The position numbers and the translations under genes are program-made. Shown here piece by piece: positions 16,143 through 23,914 of a stretch of DNA of 64,000 bases (position 1 is its first letter; every line of letters begins with the position of its first letter). Under the pieces are notes generated by a model. That model made no database searches, was not told where the DNA came from, and saw nothing but the letters and a program-made list of their open reading frames with translations. The stretch comes from Bacillota bacterium (GTDB lineage Bacteria; Bacillota; Clostridia; Lachnospirales; Lachnospiraceae), in assembly GCA_023402845.1 (NCBI GenBank), contig JAEYFP010000030.1, forward strand, positions 62,001 through 126,000. The letters are read 5' to 3'.

Positions 16143-18011
16143 ATGCAGAAAGAAACAGATCATTTAAAATTCAGTAAAGGAAACGGCATGGTGCCGGGAG
16201 TGAGTGTCTGCAGGGGTGGCTGGCAATTCTGCTGTACAGCGGATTGCAGGCATTCTCTGGTGCTGTATTTGTATGAAAAAACGGGGAATCTATACACCAA
16301 AATCGACTTATTGCCTTATCACATCGCCGGAAACATTTATTCCATTCAGGTGATGGGCTTGAGGGAAAAAGGGCTGGAATATGAATATGAATCCGATGGA
16401 CAGCCTATCAGGGATGAGTATGGAAAGACTCTTTCTTCCCTTCGTAAGTGGGGCGTGAAAGCTGAAAAAGAAAAGCCTGCCAGGAATGGTTTCTATAAAG
16501 ATGTATTTGACTGGGGATATGATATGCCCTTAAAGCTTCCGTATCACAAAATTGTGGCGTATTCCTTACATGTTCGCGGATTTACGAGGCATCCGTCTTC
16601 CGGTGTTAAAGGAAAGGGCACCTTTCTTGGTATCTTAGAAAAAATTCCTTATTTAAATGAGCTTGGGATTAATCAGATTGAGCTGCTGCCCGCATACGAA
16701 TTTTATGAGCTTGATGTTGAAAGAGATCAGCTTGGGAAAGGACATCCGAAGTATGCCGATGAATCGAAATCAGAAAGTATTATAAAAATAAATTACTGGG
16801 GTTATAAAGAGGGCAGCTATTTTATACCGAAGGCAGCTTATTCCTATAGTAAGGATGCTGTGTTCGAGTTTAAGTCGCTGATAAAGGCACTGCATGAAAG
16901 CGGGATCGAACTTATTATGCAGTTTTATTTTCCGGCCGAAGTCAATCGAAATCTTGTATTAACCTGCCTGAAATTCTGGGTAACAGATTATCATGTGGAC
17001 GGTTTTCATTTAAAAGGCGAGAATCTGCCTATCGATTTGCTTGCCACAGATCCCTTGCTTGCAGATACAAAGCTGTACTATACCGGCTACGACAGGGAAC
17101 ATATCTTCGGCGGAGCAGGTATGGCGAATCGTTATCTTGCAGAAGCAAATCAGGAGTTTATGACGGATATGCGCCGTTTTTTAAAGAGTGATGAGGAGAT
17201 GCTGCCTGCGTTTTTGTACAGACAACGCAGGAATCCAAAAAATCTTCATATCATTAATTTTATGACTTCTTATGAGGGCTTTACGTTGTATGACCTCGTT
17301 TCCTACGATTATAAACACAATGAGGCAAACGGCGAGGATAATAAGGATGGAACCAATTATAATTATAGCTGGAATTGCGGAATTGAAGGAGCCACCCGGA
17401 AAAAGGCTGTTCTTGCGCTTCGTATGAAACAGATAAAAAATGCATTTGTGCTGATTCTGCTCAGTCAGGGAACACCGATGCTGCTTGCCGGCGATGAATT
17501 TTGCAACACGCAGTATGGAAATAATAATGCATACTGTCAGGACAATGAGACAACGTGGCTGAATTGGAAGCAGTCCGGACAGTCGAAGGAACTGTTTAAT
17601 TATGTAAAGCAATTAATTGTACTGCGAAAGACTCATCCGATTCTGCATAAAGAGGAAGAACTTCGGATTATGGATTATGCCGGATGCGGTTATCCTGATT
17701 TATCTTACCATGGAGAAGCCGCATGGTACCCTAAAATGGAAAATCATATTCGACATATCGGCATTATGCTGTGCGGAAAATATGCGCGAATTGATAAAAA
17801 AACAGAAGATATTTTTTTCTTTATTGCTTACAATATGCATTGGGAGCCACATCATTTTGGGCTTCCAAAGCTGCCAAAAGGAATGAAATGGCAATATTGC
17901 CTTGACACAACCGGTTATTTAGACGGGGAATTATGCAACCAAACTCTAGTAAAGAAACAGGATGAAATTACAGTTTCCGAGCGCAGTATCCTGATCCTGA
18001 CAGGCTGCTGA
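16143..18011 (+). CDS. GH13 isoamylase/GlgX-like protein lacking catalytic residues (predicted pseudoenzyme)
   Basis: A 622-aa protein with the layout of glycogen debranching enzyme GlgX/isoamylase: an N-terminal beta domain (about 1-120), a TIM barrel beginning at YSLHVRGFTRHPSSGVKGKG, the family segments INYWGYKEGSYFIPKAAYS and TLYDLVSYDYKHNEANGE, and a C-terminal beta domain. All four GH13 active-site regions are changed. Region I is MQFYFPAE (Asp to Q260, Asn-His to P264-A265). Region II is DGFHLKG (Arg to H289, nucleophile Asp to K291). Region III is KLYYTGYD (acid/base Glu to T314). Region IV is SYEGFTL (His-Asp to Y377-E378). The frame is uninterrupted, so this is not recent decay. It may bind rather than cut alpha-glucan. 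The ribosome binding site AGGGAGCAG precedes the ATG. Confidence 0.85.
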   Translation: MQKETDHLKFSKGNGMVPGVSVCRGGWQFCCTADCRHSLVLYLYEKTGNLYTKIDLLPYHIAGNIYSIQVMGLREKGLEYEYESDGQPIRDEYGKTLSSLRKWGVKAEKEKPARNGFYKDVFDWGYDMPLKLPYHKIVAYSLHVRGFTRHPSSGVKGKGTFLGILEKIPYLNELGINQIELLPAYEFYELDVERDQLGKGHPKYADESKSESIIKINYWGYKEGSYFIPKAAYSYSKDAVFEFKSLIKALHESGIELIMQFYFPAEVNRNLVLTCLKFWVTDYHVDGFHLKGENLPIDLLATDPLLADTKLYYTGYDREHIFGGAGMANRYLAEANQEFMTDMRRFLKSDEEMLPAFLYRQRRNPKNLHIINFMTSYEGFTLYDLVSYDYKHNEANGEDNKDGTNYNYSWNCGIEGATRKKAVLALRMKQIKNAFVLILLSQGTPMLLAGDEFCNTQYGNNNAYCQDNETTWLNWKQSGQSKELFNYVKQLIVLRKTHPILHKEEELRIMDYAGCGYPDLSYHGEAAWYPKMENHIRHIGIMLCGKYARIDKKTEDIFFFIAYNMHWEPHHFGLPKLPKGMKWQYCLDTTGYLDGELCNQTLVKKQDEITVSERSILILTGC

Positions 18012-18045
18012 TGCCAGTCACAAAATCGGGCCTGGCTTCATATAG

Positions 18046-18051
18046 TATAAT
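18046..18051 (+). promoter_or_regulatory. Probable -10 box for the Cys-rich peptide gene
   Basis: A perfect TATAAT, 28 bases before the ATG at 18079, inside TATAGTATAATGATA. No good -35 hexamer is found at the right distance, so an activator or an extended -10 may be involved. Confidence 0.4.
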
Positions 18052-18078
18052 GATAGACATGAAAAGGGAGAATATTAT

Positions 18079-18288
18079 ATGAATTGTTGTTTTATCATTA
18101 TATTATTGCTGCTTTGCAGTAGCTGTAATCAGGATAATTCTTGCCGCGGCGGCAGGTCGCCGAAACCCTGCAAGCCGCCTAAATCTTGTGCCAGACCTTC
18201 TTCGCCGTGCGGATGCGGTCCGATTGCACAGCCGTTTGACTCGGGTCCATGCGGATCTCGGAATGATTGCAATTCCTGTTGTGATTGA
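18079..18288 (+). CDS. Cysteine-rich small protein with N-terminal hydrophobic segment
   Basis: A 69-aa protein with 13 Cys. It starts MNCC, followed by a short hydrophobic stretch FIIILLLLC, then a Pro/Ser/Cys-rich tail with SPKPCKPPKSC, SPCGCGPIA and a final CNSCCD. AAAGGGAG lies about 9 bases before the ATG, and a TATAAT box is just upstream, so it is likely a real transcribed gene of its own. The hydrophobic segment could be a membrane anchor or weak signal, with the tail outside where disulfides or metal binding are possible. The composition resembles short high-cysteine proteins annotated in other Lachnospiraceae, but I do not assign a function. It is convergent with another Cys-rich mini-gene at 18369-18464. 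Confidence 0.7.
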   Translation: MNCCFIIILLLLCSSCNQDNSCRGGRSPKPCKPPKSCARPSSPCGCGPIAQPFDSGPCGSRNDCNSCCD

Positions 18289-18322
18289 TTTAGGATAAGA
18301 GAAAATTCCTATTTTCTGTTAC

Positions 18323-18355
18323 AAAAAAAAGAGGAAGGGTTAGGCCCTTCCTCTT
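18323..18355 (-). terminator. Rho-independent terminator for the 31-codon gene (minus strand)
   Basis: The stem AAGAGGAAGGG (18329-18339) with CCCTTCCTCTT (18345-18355), loop of five, is a perfect 11-bp hairpin. On the minus strand it is followed by eight or more Ts (the A run from 18323). On the plus strand the tail is TTGCTGC, a poor terminator, so the element belongs mainly to minus-strand transcription starting upstream of 18464. Confidence 0.8.
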
Positions 18356-18368
18356 GCTGCGCAATCTA

Positions 18369-18464
18369 TTAGTTGCAGCTCTTTCCGAGCAACTGACAGA
18401 CATATGCGTATAAGTCAGAACAATTCATGCTTGAACAATCAAAGTTTAAGTTTGAAAAACACAT
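18369..18464 (-). CDS. 31-residue cysteine-rich peptide
   Basis: An open frame of 31 codons plus TAA on the minus strand, below the size usually called. Evidence that it is translated: an excellent AAAGGAGGT (18474-18482) nine bases before the ATG, and a perfect Rho-independent terminator 14 bases after the stop. The product begins MCFSNLNFDC and ends QLLGKSCN, with Cys at positions 2, 10, 15, 23 and 30, no hydrophobic signal and near-neutral charge. Spacing of 8, 5, 8 and 7 between cysteines could suit a disulfide-bonded or metal-binding peptide or a substrate for modification. No radical-SAM or other maturase gene is visible nearby. I do not recognise the family. It converges on the 69-aa Cys-rich gene. 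Confidence 0.72.
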   Translation of the reverse strand: MCFSNLNFDCSSMNCSDLYAYVCQLLGKSCN

Positions 18465-18482
18465 AATCTTGTGACCTCCTTT

Positions 18483-18747
18483 ATGTCAGTCCTGATATAG
18501 AAAGCGGACTGTTTTTTGAATACTGTGTTGCCTTAGCTAAGTACAAATTGATTGTAACATTTCTGTAACAATTTTGTATATAGGAGACTAATGACAGGAG
18601 AAGAAATATCTGGAGGAGAAATGAAAAGGTCATACTAATAAATATATTTTTAAAAAATATAGAAATTTAAGAAGTAGATTCCGTAATTGACGCAGATTGT
18701 TCATGGTGATAAACTAACTAATAGAAGATCATTTGGAGGAACAGAAG
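18483..18747 (+). other. Non-coding leader before trpS
   Basis: 265 bases holding the upstream region of the 31-codon gene (minus) and of trpS (plus). A candidate plus promoter is TTGTAA (18552-18557) with GTATAT (18576-18581), spacing 18. It is followed by an open frame of 15 codons (18591-18638) with AGGAG only four bases before its ATG; it contains no Trp codons. I find no T-box consensus, so trpS does not appear to be under tRNA-Trp riboswitch control. The rest is AT-rich without clear structure. Confidence 0.4.
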
Positions 18748-19752
18748 ATGTTAGGTGATAAAAAAGTATTATTTTCAGGTATGCAGGCTACAGGTACGCT
18801 GACACTCGGCAATTATCTCGGAGCTTTAAAAAACTGGGTGACCTTGAGCGAGGAGTATGAGTGTTTCTATTCAGTCGTCGATCTGCATTCCATTACCATC
18901 CGTCAGGATCCCGCGGAACTCAGAAAGCGTGCGCGAGCTTTGCTCACACTTTATATTGCGGCCGGGCTGAATCCGGAGAAAAACTGCATTTACTATCAGT
19001 CTCATGTGTCGGGACATGCTGAGCTTGCATGGATATTGAACTGTTTTACTTATATGGGTGAATTAAATCGCATGACACAGTTTAAGGATAAGTCGGCAAA
19101 GCATGCCGACAATATTAATGCGGGACTGTTTACCTATCCGGTATTGATGGCGGCGGATATTTTGTTATATCAGGCGGATGTTGTTCCTGTCGGGATTGAT
19201 CAGATGCAGCATCTGGAAATTACGAGGGATATTGCACAGCGTTTCAATTCAGTCTATGGGGATGTATTCACGATACCGGAGCCTTATATCGGTAAGGTGG
19301 GCGCGAAGATCATGAGTCTGCAGGACCCCTCCAAAAAAATGTCAAAATCTGATGAAAATCCGAATGCGAGCATCTATTTGATGGATCCGCCCGACGTTAT
19401 TATGAAGAAGTGCAGAAGAGCGATGACGGACTCTGAGGCACAGGTATGCTATCGGGATGAGCAGCCCGGAATCAAAAATCTGATTGATATTTATTCGGCA
19501 TGTACCGGCAAGAAACCCGCAGAAGTAGAAAAAGAGTTTGATACAAAGGGCTACGGTGATTTCAAGGAGGCAGTCGGAGAGGCAGTTGTTTCCGTATTAA
19601 AACCGGTGCAGGCGCGTGTAAAGGAGCTGTCAAATGACAAAGCCTATATTGACGGCGTAATCAGGGATAATGCCGGCAAGGCGGAATATGCTGCGTCAAA
19701 GACACTCAGAAAGGTTCAGAAAAAGGTTGGTTTTCCGGAACGAGTGAGATAG
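18748..19752 (+). CDS. trpS: Tryptophanyl-tRNA synthetase
   Basis: Charges tRNA-Trp. A class I enzyme of 334 aa with FSGMQATGTLTLGNYLGAL (the HIGH-like motif as TLGN) at the N-terminus, the Trp-pocket region HVSGHAELAWILNCFTYMGE, VGIDQMQHLEITRDIAQRFN, and the KMSKS motif intact in KKMSKSDENPNASIYLMD. ATG 18748 has GGAGGA 7 bases upstream; an in-frame TTG at 18733 overlaps that ribosome binding site and is rejected. The downstream UPF0303 gene starts 15 bases after the stop and is probably cotranscribed. Confidence 0.96.
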   Translation: MLGDKKVLFSGMQATGTLTLGNYLGALKNWVTLSEEYECFYSVVDLHSITIRQDPAELRKRARALLTLYIAAGLNPEKNCIYYQSHVSGHAELAWILNCFTYMGELNRMTQFKDKSAKHADNINAGLFTYPVLMAADILLYQADVVPVGIDQMQHLEITRDIAQRFNSVYGDVFTIPEPYIGKVGAKIMSLQDPSKKMSKSDENPNASIYLMDPPDVIMKKCRRAMTDSEAQVCYRDEQPGIKNLIDIYSACTGKKPAEVEKEFDTKGYGDFKEAVGEAVVSVLKPVQARVKELSNDKAYIDGVIRDNAGKAEYAASKTLRKVQKKVGFPERVR

Positions 19753-19767
19753 AGAGGTGTGAATTTT

Positions 19768-20280
19768 ATGGCGGAAGAAAAAGAAAAGACATTGGAAGAG
19801 CTGATGCAGCTTCTCGAGTTGCAGGAGGAGATCCTGCAGTTCACGCATTTTACAAATGCAGATGCATGGGAATTTGGCAATATAATTGTAGCCGAGGCAA
19901 AAAAAAGAGGGCTTTCCGTTGCCGTCAGTATTCGCCTGAATAATGGTTTGACCGTGTTCCAGTATTGTTTTGACGGTAAGAACCTGACAAATGAAAATTG
20001 GATGAGAAGAAAGCACAATGTTGTAAAGACAATGGAGACGAGCAGTCTTTATCTTTATACAAAGCTAAAAAAGACCGGCAGGACAATGGTGGATTATTTT
20101 CTTGATGAAAGTGATTATGCCAATGCGGGCGGCGGATTTCCGATCCGTATCGAGGAAGTCGGCGTGATCGGTTCGATTCTTGTCTCGGGGCTGAATCATG
20201 TTGCCGATCATGATTTGATTGTCAAATGTCTTGCAAAGTATTTGCATACGGATGAGGTGCCGAGAATTCGTGAAATGTAA
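19768..20280 (+). CDS. UPF0303 / heme-degrading-domain (GlcG/HbpS-like) protein
   Basis: A 170-aa protein of the UPF0303 family, related to the GlcG/HbpS fold. Typical pieces are FTNADAWEFGNIIVAEAKKR, VAVSIRLNNGLTVFQYCFDG, ENWMRRKHNVVKTMETSSL and the Gly-rich FPIRIEEVGVIGSILVSGL with the DHDLIVKCLAKYL helix. Family members are small cytoplasmic proteins, and heme or cofactor binding has been proposed for relatives. ATG 19768 is taken, with GAGAGG about 10 bases upstream. The gene lies immediately after trpS and is convergent with the pseudouridine synthase gene, only eight bases away. The function is not established. Confidence 0.85.
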   Translation: MAEEKEKTLEELMQLLELQEEILQFTHFTNADAWEFGNIIVAEAKKRGLSVAVSIRLNNGLTVFQYCFDGKNLTNENWMRRKHNVVKTMETSSLYLYTKLKKTGRTMVDYFLDESDYANAGGGFPIRIEEVGVIGSILVSGLNHVADHDLIVKCLAKYLHTDEVPRIREM

Positions 20281-20288
20281 GATGGCAA

Positions 20289-21215
20289 TTAAAATAACGG
20301 AACAGAGTTTGAGATAATTTGACGCATATCCTCGGGAAGCGGTGCTTCAAAGAAAAGCATCTCTCCCGTGATAGGATGACGGAAGGAAAGACAGGCAGAA
20401 TGAAGGGCCTGTCTTTTTATGATAGAATTGTCCGGATTATAAAGAAAGTCACCCGGAAGCGGATGGCCGATATAACGCAGATGAATACGGATCTGATGTG
20501 TTCGTCCGGTTTCAAGTCGGATTTTAAGGAGTGAGTATTCTCTTTTTATATTTTCGCCTGAAACAGCAATAACAGACAGGCGCTGATAATGCGTGATTGC
20601 CGTTTCCCCGTTTTCAAAATCTACAATCCGCTCAATTGCGGAGCCTTCTTTTCTTGCAATCGGAGCAGCGATCGTTCCGGCCGGCTCTGTAATGCCCTCC
20701 GCTATCGCAAGGTATTCCCGTGTCAGTTCTCTTTTTTTCACCATATCCGAAAGGATGGAGGAACTGAGAAGATGTTTGGCAAGTACGGTCAAGCCGCTCG
20801 TATCCCGATCCAGCCGGTTGACGCAGCGAAAAACAAAGGGGAGTCCCTGGTTGGAAAAATAAAAGGCCGCCGCATTGGCAAGAGAATTGTCATAATGATT
20901 TATGGACGGGTGGATTGACATTCCGGCCGGTTTATTTACGACAAGCAGATCTTCATCCTCGTAGACAATGTTAAGAGGGAGAGGGATCGGAATCACATTT
21001 GAGGAAGACTGTTTCTCCTTTAGGAGGACAGTAAGCAGATCACCGGTGAAAAGCAAATGATTCAGATAAACAGGAACACCATCCACACAAATACCCATCT
21101 CGGTATTCTTTAGATGGGTAAGGATGTGATGGGAATATCCGGCTTGCTTTAATATCTGCCGGACAGTCATTCCTGCATTTTGTTCCGTTATATGGTATTG
21201 AAATGTTCTGTCCAT
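20289..21215 (-). CDS. RluA-family RNA pseudouridine synthase
   Basis: A 308-aa pseudouridine synthase modifying uridines in rRNA or tRNA. It has an N-terminal S4-like RNA-binding domain (about 15-75), then LLVVNKPAGMSIHPSINHY and the catalytic signature CVNRLDRDTSGLTVLAKH with the nucleophilic Asp, followed by GRTHQIRIHLRYIGHPLPGD. The start ATG lies 4 bases after the potD stop codon with CGGAG upstream, so it is the last gene of the regulator-potABCD run. There is no obvious functional link to polyamine uptake, although polyamines bind RNA. The exact target (RluB/C/D-like) cannot be told from sequence alone. Confidence 0.93.
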   Translation of the reverse strand: MDRTFQYHITEQNAGMTVRQILKQAGYSHHILTHLKNTEMGICVDGVPVYLNHLLFTGDLLTVLLKEKQSSSNVIPIPLPLNIVYEDEDLLVVNKPAGMSIHPSINHYDNSLANAAAFYFSNQGLPFVFRCVNRLDRDTSGLTVLAKHLLSSSILSDMVKKRELTREYLAIAEGITEPAGTIAAPIARKEGSAIERIVDFENGETAITHYQRLSVIAVSGENIKREYSLLKIRLETGRTHQIRIHLRYIGHPLPGDFLYNPDNSIIKRQALHSACLSFRHPITGEMLFFEAPLPEDMRQIISNSVPLF

Positions 21216-21219
21216 GTAA

Positions 21220-22278
21220 TTACTCCGACTTTACTTCCTTCCAAAGCTCGTTATATAATTCGTCAGCATCTTCACCAAGATAAGAAAAAGTTTCCAGATT
21301 TTGATACTTCGTCAGATCAGGAAATGCAATCGGGCTGTTTTTGATAGCTTCATCCTCGATCAGAGCTTGTGCCGCAACGTTTGGAGTGGAATAAGTAATA
21401 TATTCAAAATTTTTGAGTGCAATATCCTCCCGGCAAAGGAAATTGATAAACTTCTCCGCATTTTCTTGATTTGGAGCATTTTTTGGTATGACCCAGGAGT
21501 CAATCCAGACGTTTGTTCCCTCCTCAGGAATGACGTATTCCAGATCGGGATTTTCCCGCTGTGTATAAATTGCCTCGCCGGAGTAAATAACGCCGAGTGC
21601 AGCTTCTCCGCCGATCATTTTGTCGCGTACCTGATCGATAACATATGCCTGAATCAGCGGCTTCTGCGTGATCAATAAGTCCTTGGCCTCATTCAGTTCT
21701 TTTTCGTCGGTAGAGTTGCCGGAATATCCAAGCTCCTTCAGAGCAACCATAAAGGCATCTCTGACAGAATCCTGCATCAGGATATTATCTTTATACTGAT
21801 CGTCCCAAAGTGCGGACCAGCTGGTAATCGGTTCGGAAACCATCGTTTTGTTATAAAGGATGCCGACCGTGCCCCAGCAATAGGGAACCGAGTATTTGTT
21901 TTCAGGATCAAAGTTTTTGGACTGCTCCAGATAAGCTTCTCCAATATTTTTCATATTCGGGATATGATCAAAATTAATTTCAGAGAGCAAATCATTTTGA
22001 ATCATCTTTTCAATCATATAGTCAGAAGGACAGATTACATCATATTTGGAAGCACCGGCCTCTACCTTCGGATACATAATTTCATTTGTCTCGAATTCAT
22101 CATAGACGACCGATATGCCGGTTTCTTCTTCGAACATCGTAAGCACTTCCGGGTCAATGTATTCTCCCCAATTGTAAACGATCACCTCTCCGGCACTATT
22201 TTCGGCCTTGCTGCCGCAGCCGCCTAAAAGCAGAGCTGCCGTTGTGAAACATAAAATTGCAGATATTGATTTTTTCAT
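21220..22278 (-). CDS. potD: Spermidine/putrescine ABC transporter substrate-binding lipoprotein
   Basis: The polyamine-binding component (352 aa). It has a lipoprotein signal with lipobox LLLGGC (Cys 21) and the PotD hallmark VIVYNWGEYIDPEVL just after it. The ligand-pocket segments are CPSDYMIEKMIQND, YSVPYCWGTVGILYNK, LGVIYSGEA and EGTNVWIDSWVIPKNAPN. AGGAGG precedes the ATG. It is the last transporter gene of the operon, 23 bases after potC. It binds putrescine or spermidine outside the membrane and passes it to PotB/PotC. Confidence 0.95.
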   Translation of the reverse strand: MKKSISAILCFTTAALLLGGCGSKAENSAGEVIVYNWGEYIDPEVLTMFEEETGISVVYDEFETNEIMYPKVEAGASKYDVICPSDYMIEKMIQNDLLSEINFDHIPNMKNIGEAYLEQSKNFDPENKYSVPYCWGTVGILYNKTMVSEPITSWSALWDDQYKDNILMQDSVRDAFMVALKELGYSGNSTDEKELNEAKDLLITQKPLIQAYVIDQVRDKMIGGEAALGVIYSGEAIYTQRENPDLEYVIPEEGTNVWIDSWVIPKNAPNQENAEKFINFLCREDIALKNFEYITYSTPNVAAQALIEDEAIKNSPIAFPDLTKYQNLETFSYLGEDADELYNELWKEVKSE

Positions 22279-22301
22279 AATTTCCTCCTCATTCTTTTTG
22301 A

Positions 22302-23102
22302 TTATACGCTGCCGGCATTTGCAGCCTTGGTTGCTGGCTTCTTTGCCGGAATACGGTTGATTAAAAAGAGCAGCAGTAATACGGACAGGAATAAAAGTGA
22401 AGAAAGCGCATACATTTCGGGTTTGATTCCTTTTTTAACTTCCGTATAAATTTTTGTGGACAGGGTGTTAAGTCCGGGGCCCTTTGTAAAATGTGTGATA
22501 ATAAAATCGTCGAGAGACATTGTAAAGGCAAGCAAAAAGCCGGAAAACACACCGGGCAGAATGTCAGGAAACACAACCTTGAAAAATGCGTAGACAGGAG
22601 ATGCCCCAAGGTCCAGTGCGGCTTCAAAGGTACTGTGATTCGTCTGCTTGAGTTTGGGCAGGACGCTTAAAATGACGTAAGGAATATTGAAGGTAATATG
22701 CGCCATCAACACGGTGCCGAAGCCAAAGGAAGCACCGAAGACGATAAAAAGCAGCATCAGGGAAATACCTGTCACGATATCGGCATTCAGCATCGGGATA
22801 TTTGTGACGCCAAGATAAAACGTCCGCCATCTTTTTTTCATGCTGTTGATTGCGACAGCAGCGGCAGTGCCGACCAGTGTCGCGATGACAGAGGAAAGAA
22901 GGGCGATGATCAACGTTGTGGAAAGCGCATTCATGATCTGCTCGTTCTGAAACAGGGAAATATACCATTTAAATGTAAGGCCGCCCCATTTTGCCCTTGT
23001 TTTGGAAGCATTAAAGGACAGGATGACAAGTGTCACAATGGGCGCATACAACAATATGAAAATAAATGCAATATAAATTTGTTGAAGAGACTTTTTTATC
23101 AA
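22302..23102 (-). CDS. potC: Polyamine ABC transporter permease PotC
   Basis: A 266-aa inner permease with six predicted membrane helices and the EAA-type loop for ATPase contact, ALDLGASPVYAFFKVVFPDI. The motif LSFNASKTRAKWGG after helix 1 is typical of PotC. It starts at TTG 23102, overlapping the potB stop codon as TTGA, with an AAGGGGGAA ribosome binding site upstream. The coupling suggests one PotB per PotC is made. The C-terminal tail is Ala/Lys-rich. Confidence 0.94.
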   Translation of the reverse strand: MIKKSLQQIYIAFIFILLYAPIVTLVILSFNASKTRAKWGGLTFKWYISLFQNEQIMNALSTTLIIALLSSVIATLVGTAAAVAINSMKKRWRTFYLGVTNIPMLNADIVTGISLMLLFIVFGASFGFGTVLMAHITFNIPYVILSVLPKLKQTNHSTFEAALDLGASPVYAFFKVVFPDILPGVFSGFLLAFTMSLDDFIITHFTKGPGLNTLSTKIYTEVKKGIKPEMYALSSLLFLSVLLLLFLINRIPAKKPATKAANAGSV

Positions 23103-23914
23103 AATACATTTCCCCCTTCCTTATCATATTTTGTTGTGACAGCCATACTGATAAAAATAAATACCATCAGTACAAGAGACAGGCCGCTGCCGGCATTCCA
23201 ATTGCTTGTCTGCTTAAATTCCTGTTCGATGACATTTCCAATCAGGAGGATCTTACTGCCGCCTAATAAATCAGAAATGACGAAAGTCGTCAGTGCAGGC
23301 ACAAAAACCATTGTGATACCGCTGATGACACCGGGTACACTTAACGGAAGAATGATCTTTAAAAAAGTCTGGATGCCGTTTGCTCCAAGGTCGCGGGCCG
23401 CGTTGACAACATTCCCGTCTATTTTGATCAGCACATTATAAATCGGCAGCACCATAAACGGAAGAAAGTTGTAAACCATGCCGAGCACTATGGCATAGGG
23501 CGTATTGATAATCGTTAATGCGGGAAGATGCAGGAGTTTAAGTCCCATATTAATGATCCCGTTTTTTTCAAGTAAGGTTTGCCAGGCGAGTGTCCGAAGA
23601 AGAAAGTTCATCCACATCGGAAGGATAAAAATCAATACAATAAAGCTGGACTGGTTTACCTTCATAGTATTTAAGATCATTGCAAGCGGATAGGCGAGCA
23701 AAAGGCAGAGCACTGTGCTGATGAGAGAGAGCAGTACCGAAAGCCAGAGCGCCTTCAGATTTTCCGGGGAGGAAATCGACGCAATGTTTTCCAGTGTAAA
23801 TATGCCCGATTTATCCGTAAAGCCATAAAAAATTGTCATGGCAAGCGGAATAAGGATGAAACCGACCGACCAGATAAGATACGGCCCGGCAAGAAGTCGT
23901 CTATTCTTCAACAC
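23099..23914 (-). CDS. potB: Polyamine ABC transporter permease PotB
   Basis: A permease of about 271 aa with six membrane helices and the ATPase-contact loop AARDLGANGIQTFLKIILPL. I prefer GTG 23914 as the start: AGGAGG (forward CCTCCT, 23921-23926) lies six bases upstream, whereas the in-frame ATG at 23929 has no ribosome binding site and includes the AGGAGG in its own coding sequence. With this start the gene overlaps the potA 3' end by 14 bases. The protein then begins with basic residues before ALLAGPYLIW-like helix 1 (LLAGPYLIWSVGFILIPLA). Confidence 0.93.
   Translation of the reverse strand: MLKNRRLLAGPYLIWSVGFILIPLAMTIFYGFTDKSGIFTLENIASISSPENLKALWLSVLLSLISTVLCLLLAYPLAMILNTMKVNQSSFIVLIFILPMWMNFLLRTLAWQTLLEKNGIINMGLKLLHLPALTIINTPYAIVLGMVYNFLPFMVLPIYNVLIKIDGNVVNAARDLGANGIQTFLKIILPLSVPGVISGITMVFVPALTTFVISDLLGGSKILLIGNVIEQEFKQTSNWNAGSGLSLVLMVFIFISMAVTTKYDKEGGNVF

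Noticed and set aside
18483..18747. T-box riboswitch or Trp leader-peptide attenuator before trpS
   Set aside because: No T-box core consensus, no terminator hairpin before the gene, and the only short frame with a ribosome binding site (18591-18638) has no Trp codons.
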